Positions 61,909 through 64,000 of a stretch of 64,000 nucleotides of DNA are shown here, piece by piece (the stretch's first letter is position 1; every line of letters starts with the position of its first letter). The DNA is taken from positions 62,001-126,000 of the forward strand of contig OW568866.1 of assembly GCA_938743325.2 (NCBI GenBank), written 5' to 3'. The position numbers and the translations under genes are program-made. This DNA comes from Pycnococcus provasolii (taxonomy: Eukaryota; Chlorophyta; Pseudoscourfieldiophyceae; Pseudoscourfieldiales; Pycnococcaceae). The notes under the pieces were generated by a model, which did not search any database, had not been told where the DNA came from, and saw only the letters and a list, made by a program, of their open reading frames with translations.

Positions 61909-64000
61909 ATGCCCGTCGTCGACGTCCCGCCGTGGGTGCGCCACGACGCGCTCAAGGCCATTTACAGCGTGGACATATGCCCGCGAGGACGCAGGCTCGC
62001 GACAGGAGGAGGGGACAACCGCACGCGCATATGGGACGCGCGACCGCTGTTCACACCCACGAACGCGTGGGCGGAGGCGTCGACGACAAACCAAACCAAC
62101 GCGCCAAACGCGCCAGCAGCACCCGCGCTCGACAGCTCCATATTCACGGGAACGCTGCTGCTCGCGTCGCTCTCGGACCACTACGGGCCAGTCAACGCCG
62201 TGCGATTCAACCCGCAGAACGAAAAAATGCTCGCGGCGGCGGGAGACGACAACAACATCCTGCTCTACGAACTTCAGGTTGGAACGGGGGCCAAGGAGTT
62301 TGGAAGCAACACCGCGCCCAACGCAGAGAACTGGAGGGCGAGCATCGTCTGCCGTGGACACCTCTCGAATATCACCGACCTTAGCTGGTCCGTAGACGGG
62401 CGCTTGTTCGCCACCTGCAGCCTCGACAACGCCGTGATCGTGTGGAACGCAAAGGGACGCGAGGTGGCGCGTCTGCAGGGACACGAAAGCTTCGTTAAGG
62501 GTGTCACCTGGGACCCCGTGGGGAGGTACCTTGCAACGCAGGGTGACGACAAGAGGGTCATCATCTGGCGTACGGACACCTGGAAGCAGGCGAACGAGGT
62601 ATCCGAGCCGTTTGCCAACACGCCGCCGAATCGAACGCACTCGCTGCGTCTCGCGTGGAGCCCCGACGGGCGGTTTGTGGCAAGCACGAACGCGTACGAG
62701 AATCTCGTGGGAGCGCACACGGCGCCAATCATCGGGCGTGAGAAATTCGGGCAGCAGTTCAGCCTCGTGGGACACTCCGCTCCAGTCGTCACAATTCGCA
62801 TGAACCCGCGCATGCGGCACAACAAGGGAAAGGGAGCTGTGTGCGCCGTCGCTATGGGCAGCCAGGATCGATCCATCAGCGTGTGGAATCTAGGCACGAT
62901 GCGACCCAGCGTATACAAAGGGCTCTTCGAAAAGCAGGTTTCCGACCTCGCTTGGGATCCTTCGGGCCGCCTGCTTGTAGCATGCTCCCTAGATGGCACC
63001 GTGGCCACGCTTCAGTTTTTTGACGAGGAGATTGGAACGCCACTCACCGACGCCGAGCATTCCACATTCATGTCCTCGCTCTACGGTTCGATGCCTGGTG
63101 CGATGGGTGGCAAGACAGCCTTGCCGGAAAGTGCGAGGATGAGGGTGCCGGGTGGTGGCGGCGAGCATGCTGTCGCCACGGCACGTGAGGAGCGGCAGCA
63201 TCACCAACAGCCCTCAGTGATGCCCCAGCGTATGGATCGGCGGAACGACGGGCGCAAGCGTATCGTTCCGAACGCGGTCGAAGGCGGCGGCGGCGGCGGC
63301 GGTGCCATGACTGCCATGCCACTTCGACCGCCTCTCCCACCGCCGGCGGGCGCGGCAGCTGCGGCGGGAGCATCGCCGGCACCGATCGCGATGGTTGGGC
63401 GAAAGCGGCCAAGCGAAGGTGGTACGCTGCAGTTGCAGCCGGCACCCGCGCTCAGGGTCGTTCCACCCACGGAGATTACGCCGCAGCTTCACCTTCAGCT
63501 CTCTGAAAGCGGCATGGTGCTCGAGTTCCGCAATCAAGCTGAGAAGTGCGCGCTCGTCTGCCGGCGGGCAGATGGCACAGCGCTCTGGACGGATCAGCTT
63601 CCTAATCCATGCGCTCGCGCCGCGGGAGGTTCCGGTGGCGTGTGGATCGCCGCAGGGTGCGCCGATGGCACGCTGCACGCTCTGCTGCCCTCCGGCCGCC
63701 GCGTGCTGCCCCCGCTGGTGCTCGGCTCCGCGCCAGCTTTCCTGAGTGCATCGCCGTCTTCAGATGGCGGCGCGCCGCCACGGCTTCTCTGGTGCGGCGC
63801 GGACGGTGACCTCGCAATCTTCAACTGCGCGACGTGCCGACGCGAGCTGACGGCACGGCTGCCAGCCATTGTGGGTGCCGAGGTGGCGGACGTGAGGCTT
63901 CGAGACGCTGTGAAGGCGGAGGACGTTCCGGTGCCCCTCTGCGTTCTTGCGGATGGCAGGGTGCTAGCTTACCACGCAGGTCTCGAGTCGTGGATGTTGG
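61909..64000 (+). CDS. HIRA: HIRA histone H3.3 chaperone (3' end outside the window)
   Basis: 697 residues are present from the ATG at 61909 and the frame is still open at 64000. The N-terminal WD40 propeller (~15-385) matches HIRA: IYSVDICPRGRRLATGG, VNAVRFNPQNEKMLAAAGDD, VKGVTWDPVGRYLATQGDD, LRLAWSPDGRFVAS and SDLAWDPSGRLLVACSLDG. The B domain follows (~442-456, RRNDGRKRIVP), the short peptide that binds ASF1. The HIRA/TUP1-type C-terminal domain has begun (~520 on) with LHALLPSGRRVLPPLVLGS. HIRA deposits H3.3-H4 outside S phase with ASF1, UBN and CABIN1. A Gly run (~460-467) and a Pro/Ala linker separate the parts. Confidence 0.95.
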   Translation, partial: MPVVDVPPWVRHDALKAIYSVDICPRGRRLATGGGDNRTRIWDARPLFTPTNAWAEASTTNQTNAPNAPAAPALDSSIFTGTLLLASLSDHYGPVNAVRFNPQNEKMLAAAGDDNNILLYELQVGTGAKEFGSNTAPNAENWRASIVCRGHLSNITDLSWSVDGRLFATCSLDNAVIVWNAKGREVARLQGHESFVKGVTWDPVGRYLATQGDDKRVIIWRTDTWKQANEVSEPFANTPPNRTHSLRLAWSPDGRFVASTNAYENLVGAHTAPIIGREKFGQQFSLVGHSAPVVTIRMNPRMRHNKGKGAVCAVAMGSQDRSISVWNLGTMRPSVYKGLFEKQVSDLAWDPSGRLLVACSLDGTVATLQFFDEEIGTPLTDAEHSTFMSSLYGSMPGAMGGKTALPESARMRVPGGGGEHAVATAREERQHHQQPSVMPQRMDRRNDGRKRIVPNAVEGGGGGGGAMTAMPLRPPLPPPAGAAAAAGASPAPIAMVGRKRPSEGGTLQLQPAPALRVVPPTEITPQLHLQLSESGMVLEFRNQAEKCALVCRRADGTALWTDQLPNPCARAAGGSGGVWIAAGCADGTLHALLPSGRRVLPPLVLGSAPAFLSASPSSDGGAPPRLLWCGADGDLAIFNCATCRRELTARLPAIVGAEVADVRLRDAVKAEDVPVPLCVLADGRVLAYHAGLESWML

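Overview
The window looks like nuclear DNA of a compact, GC-rich green alga, probably a prasinophyte-grade chlorophyte; the exact lineage is inferred and uncertain. Three things point there. First, nuclear-encoded plastid proteins of the green lineage (an ORANGE homologue, a ClpF-type UVR/YccV protein, a plausible plastid Era GTPase) sit beside ordinary eukaryotic genes (HIRA, RAB6, TRAPPC3, SF3B6, MRG, complex I). Second, the green-algal poly(A) signal TGTAA recurs just past stop codons on both strands. Third, genes are mostly single-exon and tightly packed; the only clear spliceosomal intron I see is 149 bp, in an NDUFB2-like gene. Short TTAGGG/CCCTAA tracts lie near several gene starts.

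Layout. 1-11801: the 3' part of a TTC13/SRFR1-like gene, then a 3496-residue multi-reader chromatin protein (ARID, tudor/Agenet, PHD, HARE-HTH, three bromodomains). 11802-12582: an intact 305-bp MITE with 73-bp terminal inverted repeats and a 9-bp target duplication. 12583-22740: an Apple/PAN protein, TRAPPC3, mitochondrial bS18m, a mitochondrial ferredoxin, a coiled-coil protein, two Golgi-type type II membrane enzymes (a 2OG-oxygenase/cupin-like protein and a sulfotransferase) and an Era GTPase. 22880-34208: a J-domain/TPR/WD40 fusion, an MRG chromatin protein, an F-box/kelch protein, an unknown nuclear protein, an SLX1-type zinc finger without nuclease domain, ORANGE and a GT29 sialyltransferase-like protein. 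34284-47837: a WW/IQ ciliary-type protein, an RMDN-type TPR protein, TTLL1, RAB6, a CDKL-type kinase and SF3B6. 48229-50382: an ORF joining a probable tyrosine recombinase to a retroelement RNase H. 50556-58908: a DEAD-box helicase, a glycine-zipper coiled-coil protein, a large GT77-like glycosyltransferase, NDUFB2 and CLPF. 59780-61330: a broken Ty1/copia fossil. 61909-64000: HIRA, cut by the window end.

Organisation. Genes mostly alternate in strand, so most intergenic DNA is either a short convergent spacer (33-140 bp is common) or a divergent promoter. Four divergent promoters share a motif AACCCCGAA/TTCGGGGTT, in one case as an inverted repeat around a CACGTG box. Functional themes are chromatin (multi-reader protein, MRG, HIRA), secretory-pathway glycan modification (sialyltransferase-like, sulfotransferase, GT77, TRAPPC3, RAB6), organelle maintenance (bS18m, ferredoxin, Era, NDUFB2, ORANGE, CLPF) and cilium/microtubule functions (WW/IQ protein, TTLL1, CDKL kinase, RMDN). 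All domain calls were made by eye; no database search was run.
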